From: Nitrospirota bacterium
Lineage (GTDB): Bacteria > Nitrospirota > Thermodesulfovibrionia > Thermodesulfovibrionales > Dissulfurispiraceae
Direction: 5' to 3'
Assembly: GCA_009773415.1 (NCBI GenBank)
Contig: WSNO01000013.1
Coordinates: 62,001-126,000 of the forward strand
DNA length: 64,000 nucleotides
In this document: piece by piece, positions 1-7,383 of the stretch
Layout: each line of letters begins with the position of its first letter
Position numbering within the stretch: the stretch's first letter is position 1
The notes under the pieces: generated by a model
Told to the model about the DNA's origin: nothing
Seen by the model: only the letters and a program-made list of their open reading frames with translations
Database searches by the model: none
Made by a program: the position numbers and the translations under genes

Positions 1-1238
1 TGAAAAAGAGCGTCGATGTGCTGAGCATCACCGCCACGCCGATTCCGCGCACCCTTCACATGGCCCTTGCCAATGTGCGCGAACTCTGCACCATCCAGAC
101 CCCTCCGGAAGACCGCCTTGCGGTGCGCAGCATTGTAACTCCGTGGAACGACCAAACCATACAGGATGCGATACGCCGGGAGCTGCGGCGTGACGGGCAG
201 GTCTTCTTTCTCCATAACCGCATTCACGACATGGAGCTTATTGTGGAGCATCTGCGCAAACTGGTTCCTGAAGCGCATATCGGCGCGGCGCACGGCCAGA
301 TGAACGAGCGGCAGCTTGAGCGCATCATGCTCGATTTTCTGGACCGCACGGTGAATGTCCTTGTCTGCACCGCCATCATCGGCTCCGGAATAGACATCCC
401 ATCCGCAAACACCATCATCATAGACAGGGCCGACACCTTCGGCCTTGCTGATCTCTACCAGCTGCGCGGCCGGGTCGGCAGAAGCGATCAGCAGGCATAC
501 GCCTATTTTCTGATACCCGGGCATGACGCGCTCCATCCGGACGCGCGCCGGCGGCTCCAGGCGATTCAGGAGATGAGCTACCTCGGCGCCGGATTCCGCC
601 TCGCAATGCGCGACCTCGAAATCCGCGGCGCCGGCAACCTGCTCGGAGCCGAGCAGTCCGGCCATATTGCCCGCATAGGGTTTGACCTCTATGCAGAACT
701 CCTTGAACGCACTGTGCGTGAACTGAAAGGCGAGGCGGTCGCCGACGCTGCCGAACCTCAGATTCAGCTCTGCGTTTCAGCGTTTGTGCCTGATGATTAC
801 GTTGCCGATACATTGCTTCGCCTGAGCCTGTACCGGCGCATTGCTGCAGCGCAGACAAAAGACAAGATTGCCCGGCTGGTTGATGAAGTCCGCGACCGTT
901 TCGGCCCGGTGCCGCCCGAACTGGCGAACCTCTTTGCCGCGGCCCGCATCAAGGTTCTTGCCCGCTCTCTGCGGCTCTCGCGCATTGCCGCGGCCGGTGA
1001 GTGGTGCCGCTGCCTCAGTGCGCCTGCGGCAGAGAGCGTTCAGGAACGTGGCGCGTTTCATGAACTGCTTCTCGCACAGCTTCTGTCGCTCCAGAAAGAA
1101 CGCTCTGCGCTGCGGTTGCGGCTCGAGCCTCAGGGCTTCGCCTTTCGCCTCCCCGCCGGCACCCCCGCACGCATTGAGACGATAGAAAAAGTGCTCGCCT
1201 CCCTTGCGCCCGACTCCTCCGGGACCGCTGACCGCTGA
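1..1238 (+). CDS. mfd: Transcription-repair coupling factor Mfd, C-terminal part
   Basis: This is the last 411 residues of Mfd, the ATP-driven translocase that removes stalled RNA polymerase and recruits UvrA; the gene begins before the window and is open from base 3. The visible part starts inside the helicase core with motif III (TATPIPRT), then motif V (VLVCTAIIGSGIDIPSA) and motif VI (QLRGRVGRS). The translocation-in-RecG (TRG) segment follows (GAGFRLAMRDLEIRGAGNLL, then EQSGH), which separates Mfd from RecG-like or UvrB-like helicases. The remainder is the C-terminal regulatory domain, ending at a TGA. A Shine-Dalgarno or downstream terminator was not seen. The next gene is in the same direction but about 195 bases away and probably separately transcribed. 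Identification is secure; the full length cannot be judged. Confidence 0.95.
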   Translation, partial: KKSVDVLSITATPIPRTLHMALANVRELCTIQTPPEDRLAVRSIVTPWNDQTIQDAIRRELRRDGQVFFLHNRIHDMELIVEHLRKLVPEAHIGAAHGQMNERQLERIMLDFLDRTVNVLVCTAIIGSGIDIPSANTIIIDRADTFGLADLYQLRGRVGRSDQQAYAYFLIPGHDALHPDARRRLQAIQEMSYLGAGFRLAMRDLEIRGAGNLLGAEQSGHIARIGFDLYAELLERTVRELKGEAVADAAEPQIQLCVSAFVPDDYVADTLLRLSLYRRIAAAQTKDKIARLVDEVRDRFGPVPPELANLFAAARIKVLARSLRLSRIAAAGEWCRCLSAPAAESVQERGAFHELLLAQLLSLQKERSALRLRLEPQGFAFRLPAGTPARIETIEKVLASLAPDSSGTADR

Positions 1239-1432
1239 TATCTTCCTTCCACCTGTGCGTCCCTCCATTTGACAGGATCAGCGCCTTCGGAATCTTTCCC
1301 CGTTCACCCTGAGCTTGTCGAACAGGCTTTTCTTCCTTCTTCCTTCTTCCTTCTTCCTTCTGACGTCTGACTCCTTCCGTCTTCGCCCTGCTCCCTTCCC
1401 TTTTCTCCGCAGAATGCGATAAACTCGTGTCT
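1239..1432. repeat. Intergenic repeat stretch after mfd
   Basis: Non-coding. At about 1301-1324 lies a CACCCTGAGCTTGTCGAA element, a motif I recall as an interspersed repeat in many bacterial genomes. It is followed at 1330-1357 by four head-to-tail copies of the 7-base unit TTCTTCC, then TTCTGACGTCTGACTCC, which resembles the dispersed GAATTCAGGAGTC repeat found at 4621, 6011 and 6747. No open frame or structured RNA is visible. Confidence 0.6.
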
Positions 1433-2143
1433 ATGAAAAACATCGTGTTGTGCGCCCTGATTGTCGCTTCTCTGATGCTTGCGGGCTGTGCGTCCACGCC
1501 GGCTGATTCGACAAAAACCACCGACTTCCATAAAAAACTCGGCATCGCGTATATGAATGAGGGGAAGAATCAGCTCGCCTTCGTCGAGTTTCAGAAGGCC
1601 CTGAACATTGACTCCTCCGATGCCGAAACGCTCTACTACCTCGGGTTGGTGTATCTGTCGTTTGAAGATTCCGACAATGCTGTTTCCTCGTTCCGACGCG
1701 CTGTCTCGGCGCAGCCGAACTACTCCGAGGCATACAACAGTCTCGGGGTCGCCTACCTGAAAGCCCGGAAATACGCCGAAGCGGTGTCCGCGCTGAAAAG
1801 CGCCGTTGCAAACCCGCTCTACAAAACCCCTGAACTCGCCCTGTACAACCTCGGCACGGCTTACTACCGCATGGGAAAGCTTGATGATGCGCAGACCGCA
1901 TTCAAAACCGCGCTGAGGCGCAATCCCGACCACATTACGCCGTATCTGGGAATAGCTCTGGCATACAATCGCGCCGGTCTGTTCAGTGACGCCGCCAGAG
2001 CGCTGGAGCGTGCCATCGAGCTCGACCCCGCCATTCAGGGCGATCGGGAAAAACTGGTTGAACTGCTCCTCCAGAGGATTTTGACGGCGCATGGCGACGA
2101 AGAGCAGGATATGCGTGACTTATTGGAGATTCTGAAGTATTAG
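1433..2143 (+). CDS. TPR-repeat lipoprotein, PilF/PilW-like
   Basis: A 236-residue protein with a lipoprotein signal peptide ending in the lipobox LAGC (Cys19), so it should be acylated and anchored in a membrane, probably the inner leaflet of the outer membrane. The rest is four to five tetratricopeptide repeats (for example LAFVEFQKALNIDSSDAETL, SSFRRAVSAQPNYSEAYNSL, FKTALRRNPDHITPYLGIAL). This architecture is that of the type IV pilus assembly lipoprotein PilF/PilW, but many TPR lipoproteins look alike and no pilus genes are nearby, so the role is open. ATG 1433 is used; an upstream in-frame ATG at 1427 is less likely. There is no Shine-Dalgarno; a GATAAA box lies at 1418-1423, 9 bases before the ATG, suggesting a very short leader. 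Confidence 0.75.
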   Translation: MKNIVLCALIVASLMLAGCASTPADSTKTTDFHKKLGIAYMNEGKNQLAFVEFQKALNIDSSDAETLYYLGLVYLSFEDSDNAVSSFRRAVSAQPNYSEAYNSLGVAYLKARKYAEAVSALKSAVANPLYKTPELALYNLGTAYYRMGKLDDAQTAFKTALRRNPDHITPYLGIALAYNRAGLFSDAARALERAIELDPAIQGDREKLVELLLQRILTAHGDEEQDMRDLLEILKY

Positions 2144-2171
2144 CGGGGCAGAGCGGTGTTTCCCGCCGGCT

Positions 2172-2576
2172 TCACGTTTGAAGAAACTGTATCGGGGAAA
2201 CCATACCATCAGGGAAGCGGGCAAGAACCTGCCGGTCTGACGTCACGAATCGAACTCCCGGTCTTTGGGCAAGGACAACGAATTCGCAGTAATATGCTGA
2301 ACAGTCGCTTTCGGCTGCCATCCGCAGCACATCCGCGGAGTGCACCTCATATTCAAATCCTGACATGCGTGCTTCAGCCGCTGCCATTATGCATTGTGAT
2401 GCTGCCAAATCCAGAATCCGTTTCCGCACATAGAAGGCAAGCACATTTCTGAACTCACTGCGCCACAGTATCGGCTCGGCCCAGTCCGGATCTTTGCGCA
2501 AGATCAGTTCGACCTCTTCGGAGCGCTCGCTGTTCAGGTAGAGATGCGCAATGATATTGGAATCAACGACAATCAA
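2172..2576 (-). CDS. PIN-domain toxin, VapC type, with altered active site
   Basis: A 134-residue PIN-domain protein of the VapC toxin type, normally a Mg-dependent ribonuclease neutralised by its partner antitoxin. The first acidic residue (Asp5 in VVDSNII), the second (Glu41 in WRSEFRN) and the last (Asp114 in VTSDRQVLA) are present. The third conserved Asp, expected in a motif like SAYDCEFVALA, is replaced: the sequence reads SAYYCEFVVLA, with Tyr96 (TAC) where GAC would encode Asp. One base change could explain this, and the enzyme may be inactive or weak. It lies 25 bases downstream of the ribbon-helix-helix gene at 2602-2808, the usual antitoxin-toxin order. Family assignment is firm; activity is doubtful. 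Confidence 0.85.
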   Translation of the reverse strand: MIVVDSNIIAHLYLNSERSEEVELILRKDPDWAEPILWRSEFRNVLAFYVRKRILDLAASQCIMAAAEARMSGFEYEVHSADVLRMAAESDCSAYYCEFVVLAQRPGVRFVTSDRQVLARFPDGMVSPIQFLQT

Positions 2577-2601
2577 GGCCTGCCTGCCTTTTTTTCAGCA
2601 T

Positions 2602-2808
2602 TCAGCTCGTCATTCCCCGAATCTGGCGCGCCTGCTCCACGGCTTCTTCAACCGGCGACTGACGTCTGTTGAGCGCACGCTCAAGGCAGACGATTATTTC
2701 ACTGCTTATGCTGCGGCGGTTGCTGCGTGCAACCTTCTTTAAGTGGTCATACAGACCGGCGGGAATGTTTTTGACGGTTACTGTTCGGCATTTTTCATGC
2801 ACTTCCAT
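2602..2808 (-). CDS. Ribbon-helix-helix antitoxin, FitA/VapB type
   Basis: A 68-residue protein. Residues about 8-45 (TVTVKNIPAGLYDHLKKVA, then SISSEIIVCLERAL) match the ribbon-helix-helix DNA-binding fold of FitA/Arc-type antitoxins: a short beta strand followed by two helices. The C-terminal tail (RRQSPVEEAVEQARQIRG) would wrap the toxin. The frame is open further upstream but that part is Cys-rich and unlike the family, so ATG 2808 is chosen; no clear Shine-Dalgarno precedes it. Together with the PIN gene directly downstream it forms a type II toxin-antitoxin module. Such pairs usually repress their own promoter, but I see no convincing operator. Confidence 0.8.
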   Translation of the reverse strand: MEVHEKCRTVTVKNIPAGLYDHLKKVARSNRRSISSEIIVCLERALNRRQSPVEEAVEQARQIRGMTS

Positions 2809-2902
2809 TTTGAAACCATTTTGGAATATTTCGCAACAGACTGTGAAGCATCCGCGCCGCGCCAGCAGGCCAGCCCTCTTGGGGCAAGAGGTGGAAAATG
2901 GC

Positions 2903-2934
2903 AAAAAAAGCGGGCGGGTCCGAAGACCCGCCCG
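2903..2934 (-). terminator. Intrinsic terminator of the porin gene
   Basis: Perfect 10-bp stem (2911-2920 with 2925-2934, CGGGCGGGTC type), four-base loop, followed on the minus strand by seven T residues (2909-2903). It lies about 35 bases after the porin stop codon. Confidence 0.9.
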
Positions 2935-2967
2935 ATCTGCTGGTGCTGCGTTTTCAGCTAAGCGAAA

Positions 2968-4326
2968 TTAGAAGCTGAGCTGTACGCCGTGACGCACTGC
3001 ATATGCATCGTCAGCCTTTGCGCCGCCGCGCACTGCGTCGTCCCAGAACTTGCCTGCGAACAGGTAGCCTGCCTCGACGAAGTAGGTGAGGCCCTTGTCG
3101 AGCTTGTACTTGATGTTGGCGTCAACTTCAATGCCGATGTTCTTGCTGGAGGTCGTAATGCCACTAAGAAGGTCGCCGTAGTATGCCTTGGCAGCTCTGA
3201 GGTACCAGACGCTCAGGTCGGCATAGACTTCCTTGGTCAGGTCTGCGGAAGCCTTCGCAGTAACGTACCAGGTGTTCTGGAGGCCGCCGTTGACTTTGCC
3301 GGCTGCGTTCGGGGTCCAGCGCTCATACACCCAGGTGTAGTGAAGTGCAACGTCCTGCGACGTGGCGAAGGTTTTGTAGTTGGTGCTGGTGCTGTCATCG
3401 CCGCTGCCGTAGCCGAAGCCTACGCCGACTTTTACCGGATCGAAGGTGTAGTCAGCGTCAAGCTTCGCTGCCCAGCCCTTCATCTTTATGTCAGCTCCAC
3501 CAGTGTCGTCAACCTTGCCGGTCTGGATGGCGATATCGGCTGCGAGGCCAAAACCGGAAATGTTCGTCTTGGCGTTTACGCCAAAGTTCCAGAGATGAAG
3601 GTCAGGACCCGTCAAACCAGCAAAAGAGTTCTGCGCATCGACATAGGTTGCGTCGAAGCCGATTGTGCTGTTCTTGTTAACTGCATACGAGCCGATTACG
3701 CCGTAAACGGTCGTGTCGTCTGATCTGAAATCCGAACCTTCTGCCAGCTGCAGGGTATGGAAGATGAGATTGAGGCCCTTTACCGGCTCTACGCCCACGA
3801 GGATGGCGTCGTCACCAAGGTAGGTGTGCGAATAGAAGAGGCCATTGGATACTCTGACCGGCATGTGACCAGCCTTGATGAACGCCGGAACGCCGAGCAG
3901 GCCGCTGCCCTTGTGCTGAATCCATGCCTCGAGAATCTGCACGGGAGCCTTGTAATCGCCAGCCGTCAGGGTGCCTTTAGCGGTACCGGCAACTGAACCC
4001 CAAGTGTAACCGTCAGCGTTTGTCGAGCCGGACTCCAGGAGGATGCGGCCCATTGTGTTCGGGGTGACTTGGGCGGTTACGCCAAGGCGAACTCTGGAAT
4101 CATACAAAGAATTGTCGCCGGAGCTCCTGACGTCGCTGTTGAAGTCAGTCACGTTGCTGAACATGCGGCCGCGGACACGGACATCGCCGTCAATGGTAAC
4201 ACGGGTGCCGCCCTTTGCGATTGCTGCGGTGGTGTCCGCCGGGATGTCTGCCGGTACTGCAAATGCCATGGCAGCACAGCCCAGAACGAGCATGATGCTG
4301 AGAAGAATAGAAGTATACTTTTTCAC
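2968..4326 (-). CDS. Outer-membrane porin-like beta-barrel protein
   Basis: A 452-residue exported protein. Residues 1-23 form a signal peptide (KKYTSILLSIMLVLG core, cleavage after AFA). The mature part is rich in alternating aromatic and polar residues typical of beta strands and ends in the sequence QLSF, with the C-terminal Phe that the BAM machinery recognises in outer-membrane barrels. Phrases such as VTIDGDVRVRGRMF and GRILLESG resemble alginate-export/porin-type barrels, but substrate cannot be predicted. The start is a GTG (CAC on the plus strand at 4324-4326), preceded by GGAGGG and AGGAA stretches that can serve as ribosome binding site. It is a single-gene unit with its own strong promoter (4464-4493) and terminator (2903-2934), suggesting high expression. 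Confidence 0.8.
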   Translation of the reverse strand: MKKYTSILLSIMLVLGCAAMAFAVPADIPADTTAAIAKGGTRVTIDGDVRVRGRMFSNVTDFNSDVRSSGDNSLYDSRVRLGVTAQVTPNTMGRILLESGSTNADGYTWGSVAGTAKGTLTAGDYKAPVQILEAWIQHKGSGLLGVPAFIKAGHMPVRVSNGLFYSHTYLGDDAILVGVEPVKGLNLIFHTLQLAEGSDFRSDDTTVYGVIGSYAVNKNSTIGFDATYVDAQNSFAGLTGPDLHLWNFGVNAKTNISGFGLAADIAIQTGKVDDTGGADIKMKGWAAKLDADYTFDPVKVGVGFGYGSGDDSTSTNYKTFATSQDVALHYTWVYERWTPNAAGKVNGGLQNTWYVTAKASADLTKEVYADLSVWYLRAAKAYYGDLLSGITTSSKNIGIEVDANIKYKLDKGLTYFVEAGYLFAGKFWDDAVRGGAKADDAYAVRHGVQLSF

Positions 4327-4463
4327 TTCCTAACCCTCCGGTTAGTTCAGTTTGACCCGCCGAGGGCGGGTTGTAAAGCCAAGAACCAGTCTGCCTCTCA
4401 CAAGGTGATCACAGACCCTGAGAAATAAAACTCCTGTTCCTCCTTTCATTGAAAAGTGTGGAT

Positions 4464-4493
4464 AGTGTACCCATCCACGGCTTGCCCTGTCAA
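4464..4493 (-). promoter_or_regulatory. Promoter of the porin gene with dyad over the -10 box
   Basis: On the minus strand a perfect -35 box TTGACA (4488-4493) is separated by 18 bases from a -10 box TACACT (4464-4469). A perfect inverted repeat, GTGGAT (4458-4463) and ATCCAC (4473-4478) with a 9-base centre, straddles the -10 box and could bind a repressor. No regulator for it is identified. Confidence 0.65.
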
Positions 4494-4620
4494 GGTGAAA
4501 AATGACCGGCGAGCACTTTTTACAAGCAATATATATGCCATTTAAAATATCAGCAGGTTAGCTATCATCATCCATAGGTATCATGTGCCTTTCGGGCATC
4601 ACCTGTGGCGGTTGGAACAC

Positions 4621-4636
4621 AGAATTCAGGAGTCAG
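4621..4636 (+). repeat. Dispersed repeat AGAATTCAGGAGTCAG, copy 1
   Basis: Identical 16-base match to the copy at 6011-6026, and 14 of the 16 bases match, inverted, at 6747-6760. All three lie just outside genes, within 2.2 kb. Related fragments (TTCAGGATTCAGG) occur at about 37990. Confidence 0.65.
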
Positions 4637-4672
4637 TCCGGATTCAGGCTTCTGTGATCTGAATTCTATCTC

Positions 4673-5977
4673 CTATCTTCTCCCCACCGAACAATACGTG
4701 AACCCGTGCGCCCTCACCTTCTCCGGCTCATATATGTTGCGGAAGTCGAAAAAGAAGGGCGCTTTCAGCGCCGACTTCAGGCGCTGAAGGTCGAGGTTGC
4801 GGAACTGGTTCCATTCCGTCACGATGACGACCGCGTCAGCCCCGGCGCATGCGGAATATGCATCTTCACAATACGCCGCGTCCGGCAAAACCGCCTTTGC
4901 GTTGTCCATCGCAACGGGGTCGTACGTCCTGATGTTCGCGCCCGCCGCCCTCAGCGCCGATATGATCGCAATGGCCGGCGCCTCGCGGATGTCGTCGGTG
5001 TTCGGCTTGAACGAGAGGCCGAGCACCGCCAGAGTTTTGCCGGTAAGGTCGGCTCCCATCACCCCGAACACCTTTTCCGCCATCAAAGTTATCTGGCGTT
5101 CATTCGCGGACACGGCGGCTTCGACGATGCCGAGTCGCACATTGCGCGATGACGCAATCTGCAAGAGCGCTCTCGTGTCTTTCGGAAAGCAGGAGCCGCC
5201 GAACCCGGCGCCCGCATGCAGGAACTTCCCGCCGATGCGGCCGTCCAGTCCCATGCCTTTCGCAACGGTCTTCACGTCTGCCCCCACCTCTTCGCAGAGG
5301 CGCGAAAGCTCGTTGATAAAGGAGATTTTCACGGCAAGAAACGAGTTCGACGCATATTTGATCAGCTCGGCCGTCTCTATGTCGGTGACGACGACCGGTG
5401 TTTCGATGAGATAGAGCGGCCGGTACAGGTCTTTCAGTATCGCCACTGCCTGCTGGCTCCGCGCTCCGATGACGACGCGGTTGGGCCGCATGAAGTCCTC
5501 GATTGCCGCGCCCTCGCGGAGAAACTCCGGGTTTGAGACGATGTCGAAGTCTGTCGCTTCGGCGCGGTGCTCGGCAATAATCGCGCGCACCCGCTCGCCG
5601 GTGCCGACCGGAACGGTGCTTTTGGTGACGATGACCTTGTAACTCGTGAGGTGGCCGGCAATCTCGCGCGCCACAGCATCCACATATCGCAAATCGGCTG
5701 AGCCATCGCCGCGCGGCGGCGTGCCGACCGCGACGAATACGACGAGCGAGTCCGCCACCGCTGGGCCAAGATCGGTCGTGAACGAGAGTCGCCCCTGCCT
5801 GACGTTGCGGGAGACAAGCTCCTCAAGCCCCGGCTCGTAAAAAGGGATCTTGCCGCTCTTGAGCATGTCTATCTTCGATGTGTCCCGGTCCACGCAGGTT
5901 ACGCTGACGCCGAACTCCGAGAAACAGGCGCCGGTAACCAGCCCGACATAGCCGGTTCCTATGATTGCGATGTGCAT
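4673..5977 (-). CDS. ugd: UDP-glucose 6-dehydrogenase
   Basis: A 434-residue enzyme that oxidises UDP-glucose to UDP-glucuronate with two NAD, feeding cell-surface polysaccharide synthesis. The N-terminal NAD-binding Rossmann fold has GTGYVGLVTG at residues 7-16. The catalytic cysteine is Cys263 in GFGGSCFPKDT, and the conserved SNPEFLREG and ELIKYASNSFLA segments are present. The C-terminal UDP-binding domain contains the family phrase LGLSFKPNTDDIREAPA. Length is normal. A clear ribosome binding site (GGGGAGGA) precedes ATG 5977. It stands alone, with repeats on both sides, away from the LPS cluster at 42-52 kb. Confidence 0.95.
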   Translation of the reverse strand: MHIAIIGTGYVGLVTGACFSEFGVSVTCVDRDTSKIDMLKSGKIPFYEPGLEELVSRNVRQGRLSFTTDLGPAVADSLVVFVAVGTPPRGDGSADLRYVDAVAREIAGHLTSYKVIVTKSTVPVGTGERVRAIIAEHRAEATDFDIVSNPEFLREGAAIEDFMRPNRVVIGARSQQAVAILKDLYRPLYLIETPVVVTDIETAELIKYASNSFLAVKISFINELSRLCEEVGADVKTVAKGMGLDGRIGGKFLHAGAGFGGSCFPKDTRALLQIASSRNVRLGIVEAAVSANERQITLMAEKVFGVMGADLTGKTLAVLGLSFKPNTDDIREAPAIAIISALRAAGANIRTYDPVAMDNAKAVLPDAAYCEDAYSACAGADAVVIVTEWNQFRNLDLQRLKSALKAPFFFDFRNIYEPEKVRAHGFTYCSVGRR

Positions 5978-6010
5978 AAGTCCTCCCCAAAAACCCGAAA
6001 CAAATAATTC

Positions 6011-6026
6011 AGAATTCAGGAGTCAG
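6011..6026 (+). repeat. Dispersed repeat AGAATTCAGGAGTCAG, copy 2
   Basis: Second identical copy of the 16-base unit, in the gap upstream of ugd, preceded by a related ATAATTC fragment. Confidence 0.65.
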
Positions 6027-6149
6027 AAGCCGCATAGAGCAGAAAAGCGGAAATCCCCCTTTTTTGAATGCCGGGTTCATAATTTCTGAATACTATACCA
6101 GAGCCTGTCCGCTCCGGGAAAATCGCTTTATAATCGGAACGTCCTTGCG

Positions 6150-6155
6150 TATAAT
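6150..6155 (+). promoter_or_regulatory. -10 box close to the start of the TPR gene
   Basis: TATAAT ends 10 bases before ATG 6166 and no Shine-Dalgarno is visible, so transcription would start within a few bases of the ATG. A second TATAAT is at 6129-6134. No good -35 box was found. Confidence 0.45.
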
Positions 6156-6165
6156 AGTTCCACCC

Positions 6166-6735
6166 ATGGCGCACAGCGAAAAAAAACTGAAATACGACCT
6201 TGCGATTGCGAAATACAGCAAGTTGATCCGTGAGCAACCTGACGATTACCGCTCGTACAACAACCGCGGCATCGCCTATCAGAAGACCGGGCAGTACGAT
6301 CTGGCAATCAGGAATTACACAAAGGCGCTCGAAATACGGCCGGACTTCTTCCTGGCATACATAAACCGGGGCAACGCCTATCAGGAAATCGGCGACCTCG
6401 AAGCGGCGCTCAGCGATTACGACAAGGCGATAGATGTGAACCCCGGCAACGACATGGCATACAACAATCGGGGGTTTCATTTCATCCTGATGGGGCGGCT
6501 TGCGGAAGCGGAGCGCGACATCAGGAAATCCCTGGAGATCAATCCGGATAATGTGTATGCGCACAACAGCATGTGCGAACTCTACGCGGCGCTCAATCAG
6601 CCGGAGGAAGCGTGCCGGTGGCTCAGGGAAGCGGTCAAAAAAGGCTACACCAATTGGCAGTATATCAAAACGTCGAAGACCTACGCCAACATCCGCGCCT
6701 TCCCTGCGTTTCAGAAAATAACCGAAGGGAAATAA
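6166..6735 (+). CDS. Tetratricopeptide repeat protein
   Basis: A 189-residue soluble protein built from about three and a half TPR units (for example YRSYNNRGIAYQKTGQYDLA, FFLAYINRGNAYQEIGDLEA, MAYNNRGFHFILMGRLAEAE). The NNRG/INRG repeats are the classic TPR_1 pattern. The C-terminal part (EEACRWLREAVKKGYTNWQY and after) resembles the end of TPR proteins that act as scaffolds. There is no signal peptide from ATG 6166, so it is probably cytoplasmic. The frame is open to 6064 but the upstream part is not TPR-like. TPRs mediate protein contacts; the partner is unknown. Confidence 0.75.
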   Translation: MAHSEKKLKYDLAIAKYSKLIREQPDDYRSYNNRGIAYQKTGQYDLAIRNYTKALEIRPDFFLAYINRGNAYQEIGDLEAALSDYDKAIDVNPGNDMAYNNRGFHFILMGRLAEAERDIRKSLEINPDNVYAHNSMCELYAALNQPEEACRWLREAVKKGYTNWQYIKTSKTYANIRAFPAFQKITEGK

Positions 6736-6746
6736 GCGGGAATTCC

Positions 6747-6760
6747 GACTCCTGAATTCT
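6747..6760 (-). repeat. Dispersed repeat AGAATTCAGGAGTC, inverted copy
   Basis: Inverted copy of the 4621/6011 repeat, in the convergent gap between the TPR gene and the hypothetical gene at 6808. A GC-rich hairpin (6779-6784 with 6788-6793) follows but lacks a T run. Confidence 0.6.
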
Positions 6761-6807
6761 GAACTCCGCCTCTCCTGCCGCCCCGCCGGGGCGCATCAGC
6801 AGATTCG

Positions 6808-7383
6808 TCAGAGGCTGCTCGCCACGATTTTCCCGCCGCCGAAGTCGCCGATAAGATGGCAGACTGTCCTGATGTCGCGGGCGGCAAAGCGCATGTCGAG
6901 CTTTCTTTTGACCGAAAGGCAGAGCTTTCTGAGCACATCAAACCGTTTTGCGTAATAGAGCCAAGGAAAAATATCAACAACCGGCGCGTCCCTGAAGGGG
7001 TGCATCTCCTCGGGCTTCACGCCCGCATCCTTGAGTGCCAGAAAAATATCCGGCCAGCGCAGGGAGTTTTTGCCGGCGGCCAGATGCAGCAGCGCTTCCC
7101 ATCCGACGGTCACATGCAGCCTGAACTCACGGCAGTTTCGATCATCCTCGCACTCCTGAATGAGCGCGGCGAGTTCCGGAAACGAAGATGTCCCTTCAGT
7201 CAATGCTATGTATGCGCCGTCGGCAAGACGATACAGATCCTGATGCAGAAGCGCCGCGTCGGCGCCGGAGCATACGGCCACTTCCCGGTGGCTCTTGACG
7301 ATTTCAGCAAGAGGTTGATGCGGCATGGGAAATATTGTAGCCCGGACGGCGTGAAGATGGGAAGAGACGTGCTCTGTGTTCAT
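6808..7383 (-). CDS. Hypothetical protein
   Basis: I do not recognise this 191-residue protein. It has no signal peptide, membrane segment or familiar motif; composition is that of a folded soluble protein, with two Leu-rich helical stretches (LAALIQECEDD, WEALLHLAAG). ATG 7383 follows directly on the suhB stop codon (TGAATG), which favours coupled translation as the last gene of the galT-to-suhB operon. However, the first 19 residues look non-coding, and an in-frame ATG at 7326 is preceded by TACAAT (7334-7339) at a spacing of 7 bases, like other leaderless starts in this window. If 7326 is right the protein has 172 residues. Confidence 0.6.
   Translation of the reverse strand: MNTEHVSSHLHAVRATIFPMPHQPLAEIVKSHREVAVCSGADAALLHQDLYRLADGAYIALTEGTSSFPELAALIQECEDDRNCREFRLHVTVGWEALLHLAAGKNSLRWPDIFLALKDAGVKPEEMHPFRDAPVVDIFPWLYYAKRFDVLRKLCLSVKRKLDMRFAARDIRTVCHLIGDFGGGKIVASSL

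Larger units (their letters stand above)
4327..4672. promoter_or_regulatory. Long leader and promoter region of the porin gene
   Basis: No gene is visible in these 346 bases. Reading on the minus strand they contain the porin promoter (4464-4493), a leader of about 130 bases with a small hairpin (4355-4361 pairing with 4365-4371, ACCCGCC/GGCGGGT) and the ribosome binding site. The part beyond about 4500 is AT-rich (around 4530-4550) and the end holds one copy of the dispersed repeat AGAATTCAGGAGTCAG at 4621-4636. Confidence 0.6.

Noticed and set aside
1330-1357. TTCTTCC repeats as a CRISPR array
   Set aside because: Unit is 7 bases with no spacers and no cas genes; it is a simple tandem repeat.
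2172-2808. Toxin-antitoxin pair as part of a defence island
   Set aside because: No other defence genes are nearby; neighbours are a lipoprotein and a porin, and the toxin active site is altered.
2989-3723. 244-codon plus-strand frame inside the porin gene
   Set aside because: Shadow of the porin coding strand; composition (Val/Ala/Cys-rich, no motif) and lack of ribosome binding site argue against a gene.
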